Notes: a model not told the origin generated them from the letters alone. 64,000 nucleotides of DNA from Alteribacillus iranensis (GCF_900113025.1 NZ_FONT01000002.1:728755-792754), one strand, 5' to 3'; positions 53,670 to 62,935 are shown, counted from the stretch's first letter. Program-made: numbers and translations.

Positions 53670-55277
53670 TTAGCTGTTTTCTCTTTTATAAACAGTTTCC
53701 CCTTCTACTATTGTTTGAGAAACTTGAATATCTTTTATTTTTTCTTCCGGAATCGTAAATGGATTATCTTCTAGAATGACTATATCTGCATATTTTCCTT
53801 CACTGAGTGTACCTATGATCGTATCATCAAATCCGCTGTAGGCCGCATCGGCAGTGTACGCTTTGACTGCCTCTTCTACAGGGATGGTTTCCTCTGTACC
53901 TAGTTGTTGACCGCCAACCGTTGTACGTGTTACAGCAGCATACATGCCGAAAAATGGGTTTCCTGGACAGACAGGCATGTCCGAGTTACCTGGAGAGACG
54001 ATTCCATGTTTCCGGAAAGAAGCGTGCGGGAATACACGACGTGCTCTTTCTTCACCGAGATTGTTCCAATAGCTGTCCCCGATAGCATAGATAAACCCTA
54101 TGGATGATCCGGCAACGATTTCTTGAGAGGCAATTCTCTCTAACTGCTCTTCTGATGGAAGCGCACAATGTTCAATACGATGTCGGTGTTTTTTATTTTC
54201 GTCAAGAGGTGCAGCTTGTTCAATGGCCTGAAGAGCCATCTCTACTGCACGTTCCCCAATCCCGTGAATGGAAACTCTCATTCCATTAGCGACAGCGCGG
54301 CTCACATGTTTATTAATCTTCTCTTGAGGCATGTAAAGGATTCCGCGGTTGTCACCATCGTCTACGAAGGGTTCTGCCAAAGCGGCAGTGCGTCCGCCGA
54401 CACTTCCATCTAGCATGTATTTAAGACCTTGTATGTTTAAATGGTCGTCCCCTAAGCCGCTTTGTAATCCAAGGGCTAGTGCTTCTTCTTCGACACCTTG
54501 CCATCCCATCTGATCGATGCCCCAAAGCCACATCCGTACTTTGAGTGGAAAACCGCCTTCTTTGCATAATTCCTGATACACTGTTAATTCTTTTTTGGAA
54601 ACGGCCATGTCATGAATCGTGGTAATTCCCCATTGGAAGAAGTGTTCTTGTGCTTCCCGCATCGCATCCTTCAGTTGATTAATGGTCACGGAAGGAATAG
54701 CAAACTCCATCATGGCATTTTCCTGAATGAGACCACTTACTGTTCCATCAGAATTTCGATGGAAATGACCTCCGTCAGGGTCGACTGGGTCTTCTGAGAT
54801 ACCACTGGCCTCGAATGCTTTACGATTAGCGACGGCATTATGGACACATGTCCTTTTTAAGAAAACGGGGTGATGGGGAGCGGCCTCCGATAACTCCTCG
54901 AATGACGGAAACCGTTTTTCTTTTAATTTGCTGTCGTCCCACCCCATACCGAGAATCCATTCTCCTTCAGGAATCTCTTGAGCGCGTTTGGAAACGGCTT
55001 CTAAAATATCAGTGATCGAAGGAGCGGTTTCTGTTCTCAAATCAAGTTGAAGCAAGTTATTGGCATAGTGCAGCGGGTGAGCGTGGCTTTCTATGATGCC
55101 TGGCAACACGACTCTTCCATCGGCATCAATCACTTCCGTTTCCTCACCTTGCAGCAAGGCTGCTTCCTGGTCAAAAGCAATAATTTTTCCATCTTTAACA
55201 GCTATTTGATCTGCTTTTGGGCGATTGTCATCCATCGTATGGATGGTTGCATTCTTAATAATTAAGTCCGCATTCAT
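53670..55277 (-). CDS. YtcJ-like metal-dependent amidohydrolase
   Basis: 535 aa, amidohydrolase family 3 (YtcJ/LAF3 type). Metal ligands in ESHAHPLHY, catalytic-site segments KYMLDGSVGGRTA, SIHGIGERAVEMAL, HRIEHCALPS and SPGNSDMPVCPGNPF; C-terminal composite beta-sandwich (YADIVILEDNPF). Hydrolyses an amide or N-formyl type bond; the substrate is not readable from sequence. It follows the M20 gene by 40 bp on the same strand, so the two very likely form one sigma-54-driven operon. Runs head-on to replication. Confidence 0.88.
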   Translation of the reverse strand: MNADLIIKNATIHTMDDNRPKADQIAVKDGKIIAFDQEAALLQGEETEVIDADGRVVLPGIIESHAHPLHYANNLLQLDLRTETAPSITDILEAVSKRAQEIPEGEWILGMGWDDSKLKEKRFPSFEELSEAAPHHPVFLKRTCVHNAVANRKAFEASGISEDPVDPDGGHFHRNSDGTVSGLIQENAMMEFAIPSVTINQLKDAMREAQEHFFQWGITTIHDMAVSKKELTVYQELCKEGGFPLKVRMWLWGIDQMGWQGVEEEALALGLQSGLGDDHLNIQGLKYMLDGSVGGRTAALAEPFVDDGDNRGILYMPQEKINKHVSRAVANGMRVSIHGIGERAVEMALQAIEQAAPLDENKKHRHRIEHCALPSEEQLERIASQEIVAGSSIGFIYAIGDSYWNNLGEERARRVFPHASFRKHGIVSPGNSDMPVCPGNPFFGMYAAVTRTTVGGQQLGTEETIPVEEAVKAYTADAAYSGFDDTIIGTLSEGKYADIVILEDNPFTIPEEKIKDIQVSQTIVEGETVYKRENS

Positions 55278-55317
55278 GATGTCATTCTCCTTATTTCATT
55301 GTATTGGAAGAGGTGTT

Positions 55318-56574
55318 TTATTGGATAGACTCTCTGTTTTCTGTAAGTTGTTGCACAGTATTCAATAGAACGTTGGCACCTTTTTCAATGAATGATTTGT
55401 CTGTAAATTCTTCTTGGCAGTGACTTTTTCCATTAGCGCTAGGGACAAAGATCATAGCAGTAGGCGCCATTTCATTTATATACTTCGCGTCGTGTCCTGC
55501 ACCACTGATCATTTCCTGATAGGAATAACCTAACTGATTCGCGGCTTCTGATAGTTGGTCAGTCAGATGTTTGCTGAAATGACTAGATGGTGTTTCCCAG
55601 ATGGGATGGATCTCACACGTTACATGTTGCTGATCTGCTATTGTCTTTATAATCTTTTTTGCTTGTTCTACGAGAGATTCTCTTTGAGTGTCACTCGAAT
55701 GTCGGATATCTACGGTGAATGTTACTTCTCCGGGAACACAATTAATAGATCCTGGCTGAAGACCGAATTGTCCAACGGTTACAGTAGCTTCGTCATCATG
55801 ATTTACAACCATGGAGCGCACTTCCGTCATCATTGCGGCAGAAGCCATCATAGGATCTTTACGCATGTTCATTGGTGTCGGGCCGGCATGATCTGCTTCT
55901 CCCTTCACGGTGACCTCCAGCCAATTCATGCCTTGTATGCCTGTGACAACTCCAATGTCTAACCCTTTCTGTTCTAACACGGGTCCTTGTTCAATATGAA
56001 GCTCAATAAAGCTGTGCATGTGCTGGATACGATTTTCTTCCTTCCCCTGGTAGTCGATGCGTTTCAGTTCATCGATGAATGACTTTCCATCTTTGTCTGT
56101 CCGGGAATAGACAAAATCCTTACTAAACACATTAGCAAGACCGCCAGCTCCTAAGATAGGAGGAGCAAACCGGGCTCCTTCTTCATTGGTGAAACAAATT
56201 AATTCAATAGACCGAGTAGGGGTAATATTATTTTCTCTAAGTGTATACAGCACTTCTAACCCAGATAGTACACCAAGGATGCCGTCATAACGTCCTCCTT
56301 CAGGCTGGGTATCGAGGTGAGAACCGATAACAACTGGAGCAGCTTCTGGATCCGTTCCTTCCAAGCGTCCATACATGTTACCAAAGTCATCAACTCTAAC
56401 TTTTAAATGAATGTCTTCCATCCATTGGATAAATAAATCTCTTATTGTCTTGTCTTCATCAGTAAGGGCTAAGCGGCAAATTCCACCGCGGTCGAGTCCT
56501 CCGACCCTTGCACTATCGTTTTCAATCCAATCCATTAGACGGTTAATATTAATATGAGTTGCAGAGTTTGTCAT
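55318..56574 (-). CDS. M20-family amidase (N-carbamoyl-L-amino acid hydrolase / allantoate amidohydrolase type)
   Basis: 418 aa, Zn-dependent. Metal and catalytic motifs: GSHLDTQPEGGRYDGILG (His, bridging Asp), CFTNEEGARF (Glu-Glu), ELHIEQGPVLE (His) and ISGAGHDAKYINE (His). The dimerisation lid includes EADHAGPTPMNMRKD. Family members release CO2 and ammonia from N-carbamoyl amino acids, allantoate or ureidoglycolate. No ring-opening hydantoinase or allantoinase lies next to it unless the YtcJ-like neighbour serves that role. First gene after the sigma-54 promoter. Confidence 0.9.
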   Translation of the reverse strand: MTNSATHININRLMDWIENDSARVGGLDRGGICRLALTDEDKTIRDLFIQWMEDIHLKVRVDDFGNMYGRLEGTDPEAAPVVIGSHLDTQPEGGRYDGILGVLSGLEVLYTLRENNITPTRSIELICFTNEEGARFAPPILGAGGLANVFSKDFVYSRTDKDGKSFIDELKRIDYQGKEENRIQHMHSFIELHIEQGPVLEQKGLDIGVVTGIQGMNWLEVTVKGEADHAGPTPMNMRKDPMMASAAMMTEVRSMVVNHDDEATVTVGQFGLQPGSINCVPGEVTFTVDIRHSSDTQRESLVEQAKKIIKTIADQQHVTCEIHPIWETPSSHFSKHLTDQLSEAANQLGYSYQEMISGAGHDAKYINEMAPTAMIFVPSANGKSHCQEEFTDKSFIEKGANVLLNTVQQLTENRESIQ

Positions 56575-56635
56575 TTTACATAACCTCTCTTTAGTAAGTT
56601 GTAAGTAAGGGGGATAAATCCTACATATATAATAA

Positions 56636-56653
56636 TTGCAAGATTAATGCCAA
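56636..56653 (-). promoter_or_regulatory. Sigma-54 (-24/-12) promoter of the amidohydrolase operon
   Basis: On the minus strand TTGGCATTAATCTTGCAA matches YTGGCAYR-N4-TTGCW: TGGCA and TTGCA are 6 nt apart as required. It lies about 60 bp upstream of the M20 gene, with the activator gene divergent on the far side. Confidence 0.8.
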
Positions 56654-56722
56654 TTGTCCTGCCGTTTCATCCCTTATTTTTTGATAAAACACCTCTTATT
56701 TTGCACGTCTTCTCATACGATC

Positions 56723-56812
56723 GATTCAATAAATAGAAATTTAGATTCAAAAATGGTTCAAAAAATCCTTTTGTGGCAAATGTTAAACGATTCAGATTCG
56801 AAATCGATTCAA
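56723..56812. promoter_or_regulatory. GATTCAA repeat array, candidate activator binding sites
   Basis: GATTCAA or close variants recur at 56723, 56744, 56755 (GGTTCAA), 56789, 56795 and 56806. The array lies about 70-155 bp upstream of the -24/-12 promoter, the usual distance for an enhancer, and overlaps the region just before the activator's own -10. Confidence 0.6.
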
Positions 56813-56817
56813 AAGTT

Positions 56818-56826
56818 TGTTATAAT
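56818..56826 (+). promoter_or_regulatory. Extended -10 promoter of the sigma-54 activator
   Basis: TGT-TATAAT at 56818-56826, 38 bp before the start codon. The -35 position (TCGAAA) is poor, and the GATTCAA array ends right next to it, so autoregulation is possible. Confidence 0.5.
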
Positions 56827-56863
56827 GTGATAATCGAAACGCTACTAGAAACAGGTGAATACA

Positions 56864-58267
56864 TTGAAAATACATGAAAGACTAGTTGAAACACCATATT
56901 TTAAAGATATTCTTAATGCGATCTCTGACGGTATTTTAATCGCAGATGGAAACGGTAGAGTAGTATGGTTAAACGATGCCTGTGAAAATTTAGCGAACAC
57001 AAGCCGATCTGAAATTATCGGGAAAACAGCGGGTGAGCTGGAGAGGGAAAGAGTATTTATGCCCTCTGTAACAAAAATGGTGTTAGATTCCTTGGAAACG
57101 GTTAGTACCGTTCAGATGACAGATAAAGAAAGGAAGTATATCACTACCGGTCATCCTATCATAGATTCTCATGGAGAAATAGAAGGGATTGTAGCTCATG
57201 CTAGAGATATTACAGAAGTGGTTCGTACGAACTCTGAACTAGCAGATACACAAGCACTGTTAAAACGGTACACTCAAGAAATTATGAAGATAAAAAATCA
57301 ACGTCAAATGGAAGCATCCCATGACTTCTTTATTGGCAAAAGCAGAGCGTATCAAAAGTTAGTAGATGCTGTAGATAAGGTGGCAGTTACAGACACAACG
57401 GTACTTCTCACTGGTGAAACAGGGGTAGGGAAAAATGTAGTAGCTTCGAAAATTCATCAATATAGTGAACGAAACGAAGCTCCGTTTGTTGAAGTGAATT
57501 GTGGAGCCATCCCGGAAACATTAATCGAGTCGGAGTTGTTTGGATATACGAAAGGGGCGTTTACAGGAGCAAGCGCTGGTGGGAAAGCGGGGCTTATACA
57601 AATGGCAGACCGTGGAACCTTGTTCTTAGATGAGGTTGGCGAGCTGCCCTTAAGCCTGCAGACAAAGTTCCTTCAATTTTTACAACAAAAAAGATACTTA
57701 CCGGTTGGAAGCACTTCGTATCAATCCGCGGATGTCCGGGTTATCGCAGCGACAAATAAAAATCTAGAGGAAGAGGTAGAAAAAGGAAAGTTTCGCTCTG
57801 ATTTATTTTACAGGTTATATGTATTACCTATTGTTGTTCCGTCGCTCCGTGAGAGAAAAACAGATATTTTTCATTTACTACAGTTCTTTTTGCAAAAGTA
57901 CAATGAAAAACACCAGCGAAATGTAACTCTACATCCAGAAGTAGTAGACATTCTAGAAGAATATCATTGGCCGGGTAATATTAGAGAGTTGGAGAATTTA
58001 GTGGAACGGTTCGTTGTAATGGTGTCTGGGAATGAAGTGACTATCGCTGATCTTCCTCCCTACGTTCGCTCTCAGCACGAATTTTCTTTCGACTACGTGA
58101 GCCAGTTAAAAGACAAAACATTGTCGGAAACATTGGAATCAATCGAGAGAAATATTATTGAAGATGCGTATAAGCAATATAAGACAACTAGGAAGACAGC
58201 TGAAAAATTAGGAATGACCCAGTCCGCATTGATGAGACGATTGAAAAAGTATCGGGAGCGTAGTTGA
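56864..58267 (+). CDS. PAS-AAA+-HTH sigma-54-dependent transcriptional activator
   Basis: 467 aa from TTG 56864 (MKIHERLVETPYF) with AGGTGA upstream; a GTG three codons earlier is possible. PAS domain (about 12-125, AISDGILIADGNGRVVWLND), short coiled linker, AAA+ domain with Walker A GETGVGKN, sigma-54-contacting GAFTGA loop, Walker B GTLFLDEVGELP, and a C-terminal Fis-type HTH (TRKTAEKLGMTQSALMRRLKKY). Similar in layout to RocR. Divergent from the amidohydrolase operon, which it most likely activates in response to a small ligand bound by PAS. SigL is not encoded in the window. Confidence 0.93.
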   Translation: MKIHERLVETPYFKDILNAISDGILIADGNGRVVWLNDACENLANTSRSEIIGKTAGELERERVFMPSVTKMVLDSLETVSTVQMTDKERKYITTGHPIIDSHGEIEGIVAHARDITEVVRTNSELADTQALLKRYTQEIMKIKNQRQMEASHDFFIGKSRAYQKLVDAVDKVAVTDTTVLLTGETGVGKNVVASKIHQYSERNEAPFVEVNCGAIPETLIESELFGYTKGAFTGASAGGKAGLIQMADRGTLFLDEVGELPLSLQTKFLQFLQQKRYLPVGSTSYQSADVRVIAATNKNLEEEVEKGKFRSDLFYRLYVLPIVVPSLRERKTDIFHLLQFFLQKYNEKHQRNVTLHPEVVDILEEYHWPGNIRELENLVERFVVMVSGNEVTIADLPPYVRSQHEFSFDYVSQLKDKTLSETLESIERNIIEDAYKQYKTTRKTAEKLGMTQSALMRRLKKYRERS

Positions 58268-58295
58268 AGTAGAACAAGAGAAGGGTTGGATAGCG

Positions 58296-58784
58296 GTGGA
58301 AATAGAAGAAAAAAGCGACATGGAATGGATGCGGCAAGCTATCCAAATGGCGGAAAAAGCCCGGACAATAGGAGAGGTACCTATTGGCTGTATTATTGTT
58401 CATCAAGGGAAGGTAATTGGGGCAGGCATGAATCAGAGGGAAACCACTCAATCCTCTGTAACCCATGCAGAAATCATTGCGATTCAGGAGGCCTGCCATC
58501 ATCTAGGGAGCTGGCGCCTCGAAGATTGTACAATATACGTAACCTTAGAACCTTGCCCAATGTGTGCAGGGGCGATTGTCCAGTCGCGTATCCCTCGTGT
58601 AGTATTTGGGGCAGAAGACCCAAAGGCGGGATGCGCTGGTACATTGATGAATTTGTTAGAGGAACAACGTTTTAATCACCAATGTGAGGTAGAAAAAGGA
58701 GTGCTCGCTGAAGAATGTGGAAATGTGCTGACCTCTTTTTTTAAAGAAATAAGAGAAAAGAAGAGGTTAAGAAAGAACAAATAG
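58296..58784 (+). CDS. tadA: tRNA-specific adenosine deaminase TadA
   Basis: 162 aa. Zinc deaminase motifs THAEIIAI (His, Glu) and LEPCPMCAGAI (two Cys). Converts A34 to inosine in tRNA-Arg(ACG), essential in bacteria. GTG start at 58296 (MEIEEKSDMEWMRQAIQMAEKA); an ATG eight codons in (58320) also fits family length. 28 bp after the activator gene, but the position before the SRP RNA and dnaX is the ancestral one. Confidence 0.96.
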   Translation: MEIEEKSDMEWMRQAIQMAEKARTIGEVPIGCIIVHQGKVIGAGMNQRETTQSSVTHAEIIAIQEACHHLGSWRLEDCTIYVTLEPCPMCAGAIVQSRIPRVVFGAEDPKAGCAGTLMNLLEEQRFNHQCEVEKGVLAEECGNVLTSFFKEIREKKRLRKNK

Positions 58785-58816
58785 CGGGAAGGTAAGTATC
58801 GGGGATGAATATGTAA

Positions 58817-58845
58817 TTGGATTCGCAGAAAAGCCGTGGTATATT
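58817..58845 (+). promoter_or_regulatory. Promoter of the YycC-like gene
   Basis: TTGGAT (58817-58822) and TATATT (58840-58845), 17 bp apart, with a TGG extension, 30 bp before the gene. Confidence 0.55.
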
Positions 58846-58875
58846 ATTCTAGTAAATGAAAAGCGGGAGGGGAAA

Positions 58876-59022
58876 ATGGTGCGTTCCAATCAATTCTCTG
58901 CTGAAACAGCCCAAAAACTAGCGGAAAAACTTCAAATGCCGGTCGAACACATTATTCACACACCGCCTCAGGTGATTATGGAAAAAATTACAGAGTTGGA
59001 AAAAAAGGAATTAAAAGCTTAA
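58876..59022 (+). CDS. YycC-like small protein (48 aa)
   Basis: Reads MVRSNQFSAETAQKLAEKLQ, then MPVEHIIHTPPQVIMEKI and a Lys/Glu-rich helical end. GGGAGGGG lies 4 nt upstream. The SAETAxKLAExLxxPxEHxxHxP pattern matches the YycC family as I remember it. Function unknown. It has its own promoter and sits between tadA and the SRP RNA, not at the place of B. subtilis yycC. Confidence 0.75.
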   Translation: MVRSNQFSAETAQKLAEKLQMPVEHIIHTPPQVIMEKITELEKKELKA

Positions 59023-59088
59023 CAGAGGTAAATTCACTTCACGTAACGAATACTTAGATGTAATGATTGTCTATAGGATTTTTTGCTA

Positions 59089-59117
59089 TTGCATTATTGA
59101 TAAAAAAAAGATATACT
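59089..59117 (+). promoter_or_regulatory. Promoter of the SRP RNA gene
   Basis: TTGCAT (59089-59094) and TATACT (59112-59117), 17 bp apart, about 45 bp upstream of the mature RNA. Confidence 0.6.
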
Positions 59118-59157
59118 AATCAGTGCGCTATAAAAAGCGCCTAAAAAAGTTATCAAA

Positions 59158-59430
59158 TTTGCCGTGCTAAGTGGGGAGGTAGCGGTGCCCTGTACTCGCA
59201 ATCCGCTATAGCGAGACCGAATCCCTTCCCGAGGCTTTGTTTCCGTAGGGTCTGCCCCGAGTAAGTGGTGTAGACGTCCGGGTTCTGCGCAACGGAAACC
59301 CGTGAACCCTGTCAGGTCCGGAAGGAAGCAGCAGTAAGCGGACTCTTCTGTGTGCCGCAGAGTAGCCTGGGCCGAGCTAACTGCTCGGGTAACGCTTATG
59401 GAAGCATTGCCGACGGAAGGTGCACGGCTT
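59158..59430 (+). ncRNA. scr: Signal recognition particle RNA (scRNA, long Bacillus type)
   Basis: About 270 nt. The 5' GCCGTGCTAAGTGGGGAGG and 3' AAGGTGCACGGC ends pair. The Alu-domain loops GGTGCCCTGTACTCGCAATCCGC are present. The S-domain helix 8 core is GTCAGGTCCGGAAGGAAGCA and GCAGTAAGCG, the universal Ffh-binding site. The long form with Alu domain is typical of Bacillus. Ends are estimated from the B. subtilis RNA. Confidence 0.95.
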
Positions 59431-59449
59431 TAATACATACTAATGACCG

Positions 59450-59481
59450 GAACGGTTCCTTACAGGGACGGTTCTTTTTTT
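59450..59481 (+). terminator. Terminator of the SRP RNA gene
   Basis: GAACGGTTCC/GGGACGGTTC stem with one mismatch and a 5-nt loop, followed by TTTTTTT. Confidence 0.8.
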
Positions 59482-59620
59482 ACATCTACATAAAATGGGA
59501 AAGACGTTTAAACATATTTTTAAAGTTGGGACCGGAAAGGGAAAGAGATCACGATAATTTCCTCTTACCTGAACGCCTGTCTTTTATGAAAAAAGTTCTT
59601 CTTCTATCCATGGTATAGTT

Positions 59621-59649
59621 TTGAAATGCGATAAGCGAAAAGGTATAAT
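59621..59649 (+). promoter_or_regulatory. dnaX operon promoter
   Basis: TTGAAA (59621-59626) and TATAAT (59644-59649), 17 bp apart, about 40 bp before dnaX. Confidence 0.75.
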
Positions 59650-59690
59650 GGAAGAATGAAGGATAAGAAGAAAGAGAGGGGGTTTCGGGG

Positions 59691-61418
59691 ATGAGCTATA
59701 AGGCGCTTTACCGGGTATGGCGCCCGCAGTCACTAGAAGATGTAACGGGCCAAAAGCATATTACCACAACACTTCAAAATGCTCTCGTGGAAGAAAAGTT
59801 TTCGCACGCTTATCTGTTTAGCGGCCCGCGGGGAACAGGGAAGACCAGTGCCGCCAAAATTATTGCGAAGGCCGTCAATTGTGAGCATGCACCAATAAAA
59901 GAACCATGCAATGAATGCCGGGCTTGTCGCGGAATTTCGGACGGTTCGGTAGTCGATGTCATTGAAATTGATGCTGCTTCCAACAATGGGGTAGATGAAA
60001 TTCGTTATATCCGGGAAAATGTGATTGCGGCTCCCCGAGACGTCCGATATAAAGTATATATTATTGATGAAGTCCATATGCTCTCGACAGGAGCTTTTAA
60101 CGCTTTGTTAAAGACATTAGAAGAGCCGCCGAAGCATGCCATTTTTATCTTGGCTACGACGGAACCGCATAAAATTCCTTTAACTATTATCTCTCGGTGT
60201 CAGAGGTTTGATTTTAAACGGATTACGACTGAGGATATTGTAGATCGCATGAAGTATATCTTAGCGGAGCAAGGATGGGAAGCGGAAGAAGAAGCATTGT
60301 ACTTGATTGCTCGTGCGGCAGAAGGCGGGATGCGGGATGCTCTCAGTCTCTTGGACCAAGCTGTTTCCTTTTCAACAGACGTAGTCCAAGCAGGGGATGT
60401 ATTAGCAATCACCGGTGCGGTCTCGCAACAATTTTTAACAAAAGTCGTGACGGCGTTGCGTGAAAAAGACACAGCCTCTGCGCTTGAGGCGGCTAACTCC
60501 ATGATTCAGGAAGGAAAAGATCCATTGCAATTTATGGAGGATCTTATCTATTACTTCAGGGATATGCTTCTTTATCAAACGGCACCAGAACTAGATGAAG
60601 TACTGAATCGAGTGACCGTGGATGAGTCGTTCCGCTCTCTCGCGGAGGAAACAAGTTCTGATTGGCTGTATGAGATTATTCATCGTTTGAATGAACACCA
60701 TCAGGAGATGAAATGGGCAAGCCATCCTAAGATTTTTTTAGAGATGGCTCTTATTCACATTTGCCAATCTGGGAAACAGCAAGGGGAGAATGATTCAAAT
60801 GCCCAGGTCACAAATAAAGAGTTAACAGAACTGAAGACTCAACTGTCAGAGCTGAAACGTGAAGTAAAGCATTGGCAAGAACAAGCACCGAAAGAAAGTG
60901 AAACTAACAAGGATCACGTTCCGAAAGCAACGTCTCCATCACGGGAAAACACTTCCCGTAAAATAGCGTCTACGATAGGTGGAAATAAACGAGCACAGGG
61001 AATCGTTAGTGAAGCGACAAAGAAAGAGCTTCAACTTGTGCAAAGTTCCTGGGCAGATGTCATGAAGCTCGTGAAACAGCAAAGTGTACCCGCTCATGCG
61101 TGGCTTAGCGATGCAAAGCCCGTCGTTTCCAATGGCACAGAGGTGTTGCTTGCTTTTCAGAACGAAATGCATCGTAATATGGTTGATACGAAGTTTCGTG
61201 AAATGGTGGATCAAAGCCTGACAGAGACTTGTGGGAAGCCTCTTCACATTGTCACTATTCTTGCGCCTCAATGGGAGAAGTTAAAGGAGGCCTACAAAAA
61301 AGGAATAGAGGGAGAAAGTGGAGAGAACGGCGATGAAAAAGAAGGAGAAGATCCTATCATTGACGAAGCTATCAAGTTAGTTGGAGAAGACTTAGTGGAA
61401 ATAATAGAAGAAAAATAA
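59691..61418 (+). CDS. dnaX: DNA polymerase III subunits gamma and tau
   Basis: 575-aa clamp-loader ATPase. Walker A GPRGTGKTSAAK, zinc module CEHAPIKEPCNECRAC, Walker B IIDEVHML and sensor 1 ATTEPHKIP, then the collar domain and a Lys/Glu-rich tau extension that contacts DnaC helicase and polymerase. Starts MSYKALYRVWRPQ with a GAGAGGGGGTT ribosome binding site. First gene of dnaX-ebfC-recR-yaaL. Confidence 0.98.
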   Translation: MSYKALYRVWRPQSLEDVTGQKHITTTLQNALVEEKFSHAYLFSGPRGTGKTSAAKIIAKAVNCEHAPIKEPCNECRACRGISDGSVVDVIEIDAASNNGVDEIRYIRENVIAAPRDVRYKVYIIDEVHMLSTGAFNALLKTLEEPPKHAIFILATTEPHKIPLTIISRCQRFDFKRITTEDIVDRMKYILAEQGWEAEEEALYLIARAAEGGMRDALSLLDQAVSFSTDVVQAGDVLAITGAVSQQFLTKVVTALREKDTASALEAANSMIQEGKDPLQFMEDLIYYFRDMLLYQTAPELDEVLNRVTVDESFRSLAEETSSDWLYEIIHRLNEHHQEMKWASHPKIFLEMALIHICQSGKQQGENDSNAQVTNKELTELKTQLSELKREVKHWQEQAPKESETNKDHVPKATSPSRENTSRKIASTIGGNKRAQGIVSEATKKELQLVQSSWADVMKLVKQQSVPAHAWLSDAKPVVSNGTEVLLAFQNEMHRNMVDTKFREMVDQSLTETCGKPLHIVTILAPQWEKLKEAYKKGIEGESGENGDEKEGEDPIIDEAIKLVGEDLVEIIEEK

Positions 61419-61433
61419 TGGAGGCTAACGAAT

Positions 61434-61745
61434 ATGAAAAACATGGGAAACATGATGAAGCAAATGCAAAAAATGCAAAAACAAATGCAAAAAGCCCAAG
61501 AAGAATTAAAGGATAAAACAGTAGAAGCAACAGCTGGTGGCGGGGCTGTTAAAGTTACCGCTGCAGGAGACAAGCGAATTGTTGATATAGAGATTGATGA
61601 AGATGTGGTCGATCCTGAAGACGTAGAAATGCTTCAAGACCTGATTCTAGCTGCAATGAATGAGGCACTTAAAAAAGTGGATGAATTAGTAGAACAGGAT
61701 CTCGGCAAATTCACGAAAGGGTTAAATATGCCAGGGATGTTCTAG
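61434..61745 (+). CDS. ebfC: Nucleoid-associated protein EbfC (YaaK/YbaB family)
   Basis: 103 aa. Met/Gln-rich N-terminal helix ([20 protein letters not shown]), then [26 protein letters not shown] and a C-terminal helix. Binds DNA as a dimer. Between dnaX and recR as in most bacteria. GGAGG ribosome binding site. Confidence 0.97.
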   Translation: MKNMGNMMKQMQKMQKQMQKAQEELKDKTVEATAGGGAVKVTAAGDKRIVDIEIDEDVVDPEDVEMLQDLILAAMNEALKKVDELVEQDLGKFTKGLNMPGMF

Positions 61746-61757
61746 AAGGAGGATCAT

Positions 61758-62354
61758 GTGCAATACCCAACACCTATTTCTAAGTTAATAGATGGCTTCA
61801 TGAAATTGCCGGGTGTCGGTCCTAAGACGGCGAGCCGCCTGGCTTTTTATGTTTTAGATATGAAAGAAGACGATGTACTGGAATTTGCGAAGTCACTGGT
61901 CAACGCTAAACGAGAGTTGACTTACTGCTCCGTGTGTCATCACATCACGGATGTAGATCCTTGCAGAATATGTGAAGATAAAGAAAGAGATCAATCGGTT
62001 GTTTGTGTGGTTCAAGATGCAAAAGATGTGATTGCGATGGAGAAAATGCGTGAGTATGGTGGGTTGTATCATGTCCTGCACGGAGCAATTTCCCCAATGG
62101 ACGGTGTCGGGCCAGAAGACATTAATATCCCTGATCTGATTAAGCGTCTGCAGGATGATCAGATTCAAGAGGTGATTATTGCTACAAACCCTACCATTGA
62201 AGGGGAAGCAACAGCAATGTACATTTCTCGTTTGATAAAACCAACAGGGATAAAAGTGACACGGATTGCCCACGGGTTGCCGATCGGAGGAGATTTAGAG
62301 TACGCCGATGAAGTGACTCTTTCCAAAGCAATGGAAGGACGCAGAGAATTGTAG
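61758..62354 (+). CDS. recR: Recombination mediator RecR
   Basis: 198 aa. Helix-hairpin-helix [15 protein letters not shown], zinc site [22 protein letters not shown] ([28 protein letters not shown]) and C-terminal Walker-B-like [19 protein letters not shown] start with AAGGAGG 5 nt upstream. Works with RecF and RecO. Confidence 0.98.
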   Translation: MQYPTPISKLIDGFMKLPGVGPKTASRLAFYVLDMKEDDVLEFAKSLVNAKRELTYCSVCHHITDVDPCRICEDKERDQSVVCVVQDAKDVIAMEKMREYGGLYHVLHGAISPMDGVGPEDINIPDLIKRLQDDQIQEVIIATNPTIEGEATAMYISRLIKPTGIKVTRIAHGLPIGGDLEYADEVTLSKAMEGRREL

Positions 62355-62365
62355 GTGGGCGCTTT

Positions 62366-62587
62366 ATGTTATTTCGTAAAGAAAGTATACGTCGTTCTGA
62401 AAATAAACGGTTAGTTGAAAAAATACATGAAACGAAAGCAGAGCTTGACCGGTATGAAGAAGTATTGGCGAACAGCATTGAACCATCAGAAGAGGTACTG
62501 ATAGAATTAAAATTGTGGAGATCAAAATACATTTTTTTAATGAAAGAAGCCCGTTATCGTAAAGTAAATGGATACAAGAATACGTAA
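62366..62587 (+). CDS. yaaL: YaaL family protein (DUF2508)
   Basis: 73 aa, charged and helical (MLFRKESIRRSENKRLVEKI, DRYEEVLANSIEPSEEVLIEL). Function unknown. Follows recR by 11 bp and precedes bofA as in B. subtilis. The terminator after it ends the dnaX operon. Confidence 0.92.
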   Translation: MLFRKESIRRSENKRLVEKIHETKAELDRYEEVLANSIEPSEEVLIELKLWRSKYIFLMKEARYRKVNGYKNT

Positions 62588-62617
62588 CTGTCACAGATCA
62601 CTGTGGCAGTTTTTTTG
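62586..62617 (+). terminator. Terminator of the dnaX-ebfC-recR-yaaL operon
   Basis: AACTGTCACAG/CTGTGGCAGTT stem with a 4-nt loop and TTTTTTT. Confidence 0.92.
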
Positions 62618-62649
62618 TACAACTATAAGGAAGTATGTTCATTGGCGTT

Positions 62650-62835
62650 TTTGAGATTCAGCTTCGGGCGCCATCGGCTTGAGGTCACTTCAACCCTGCT
62701 CTTGGCGGCAAAGCCTACTGAGGCCTACAGATGAATGTTCTTTTGCTAAAAGCGCAAACGTTCCTGTTTGCAACGCAATAGTCAACATTTCCTGCGTAAG
62801 CGAACACTAGCACGTCCTGTGCTTTACGCGAATAA
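62650..62835. repeat. Intergenic hairpin-array repeat, copy R6
   Basis: Starts with a GATTCAGCTTCGGGCGCC end, keeps CGCCATCGGCTTGAGG-CACTTCAACC (shared, inverted, with the R1/R2 right part) and contains GCAAAC-GTTCCT-GTTTGC (62754-62771) and AGCAC-GTCCT-GTGCT (62809-62823). It fills most of the yaaL-bofA gap (62618-63045), which otherwise shows a Noc-like site and the bofA upstream region. Confidence 0.8.
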
Positions 62836-62935
62836 AATTACGAAGCATTTCAACTCAATAGGAGGGACATCATAGAAGGTAGTAAATGGATCACGGTTTC
62901 TATACTATGCATCATTACAGCCAAGCAAAGTGGGA

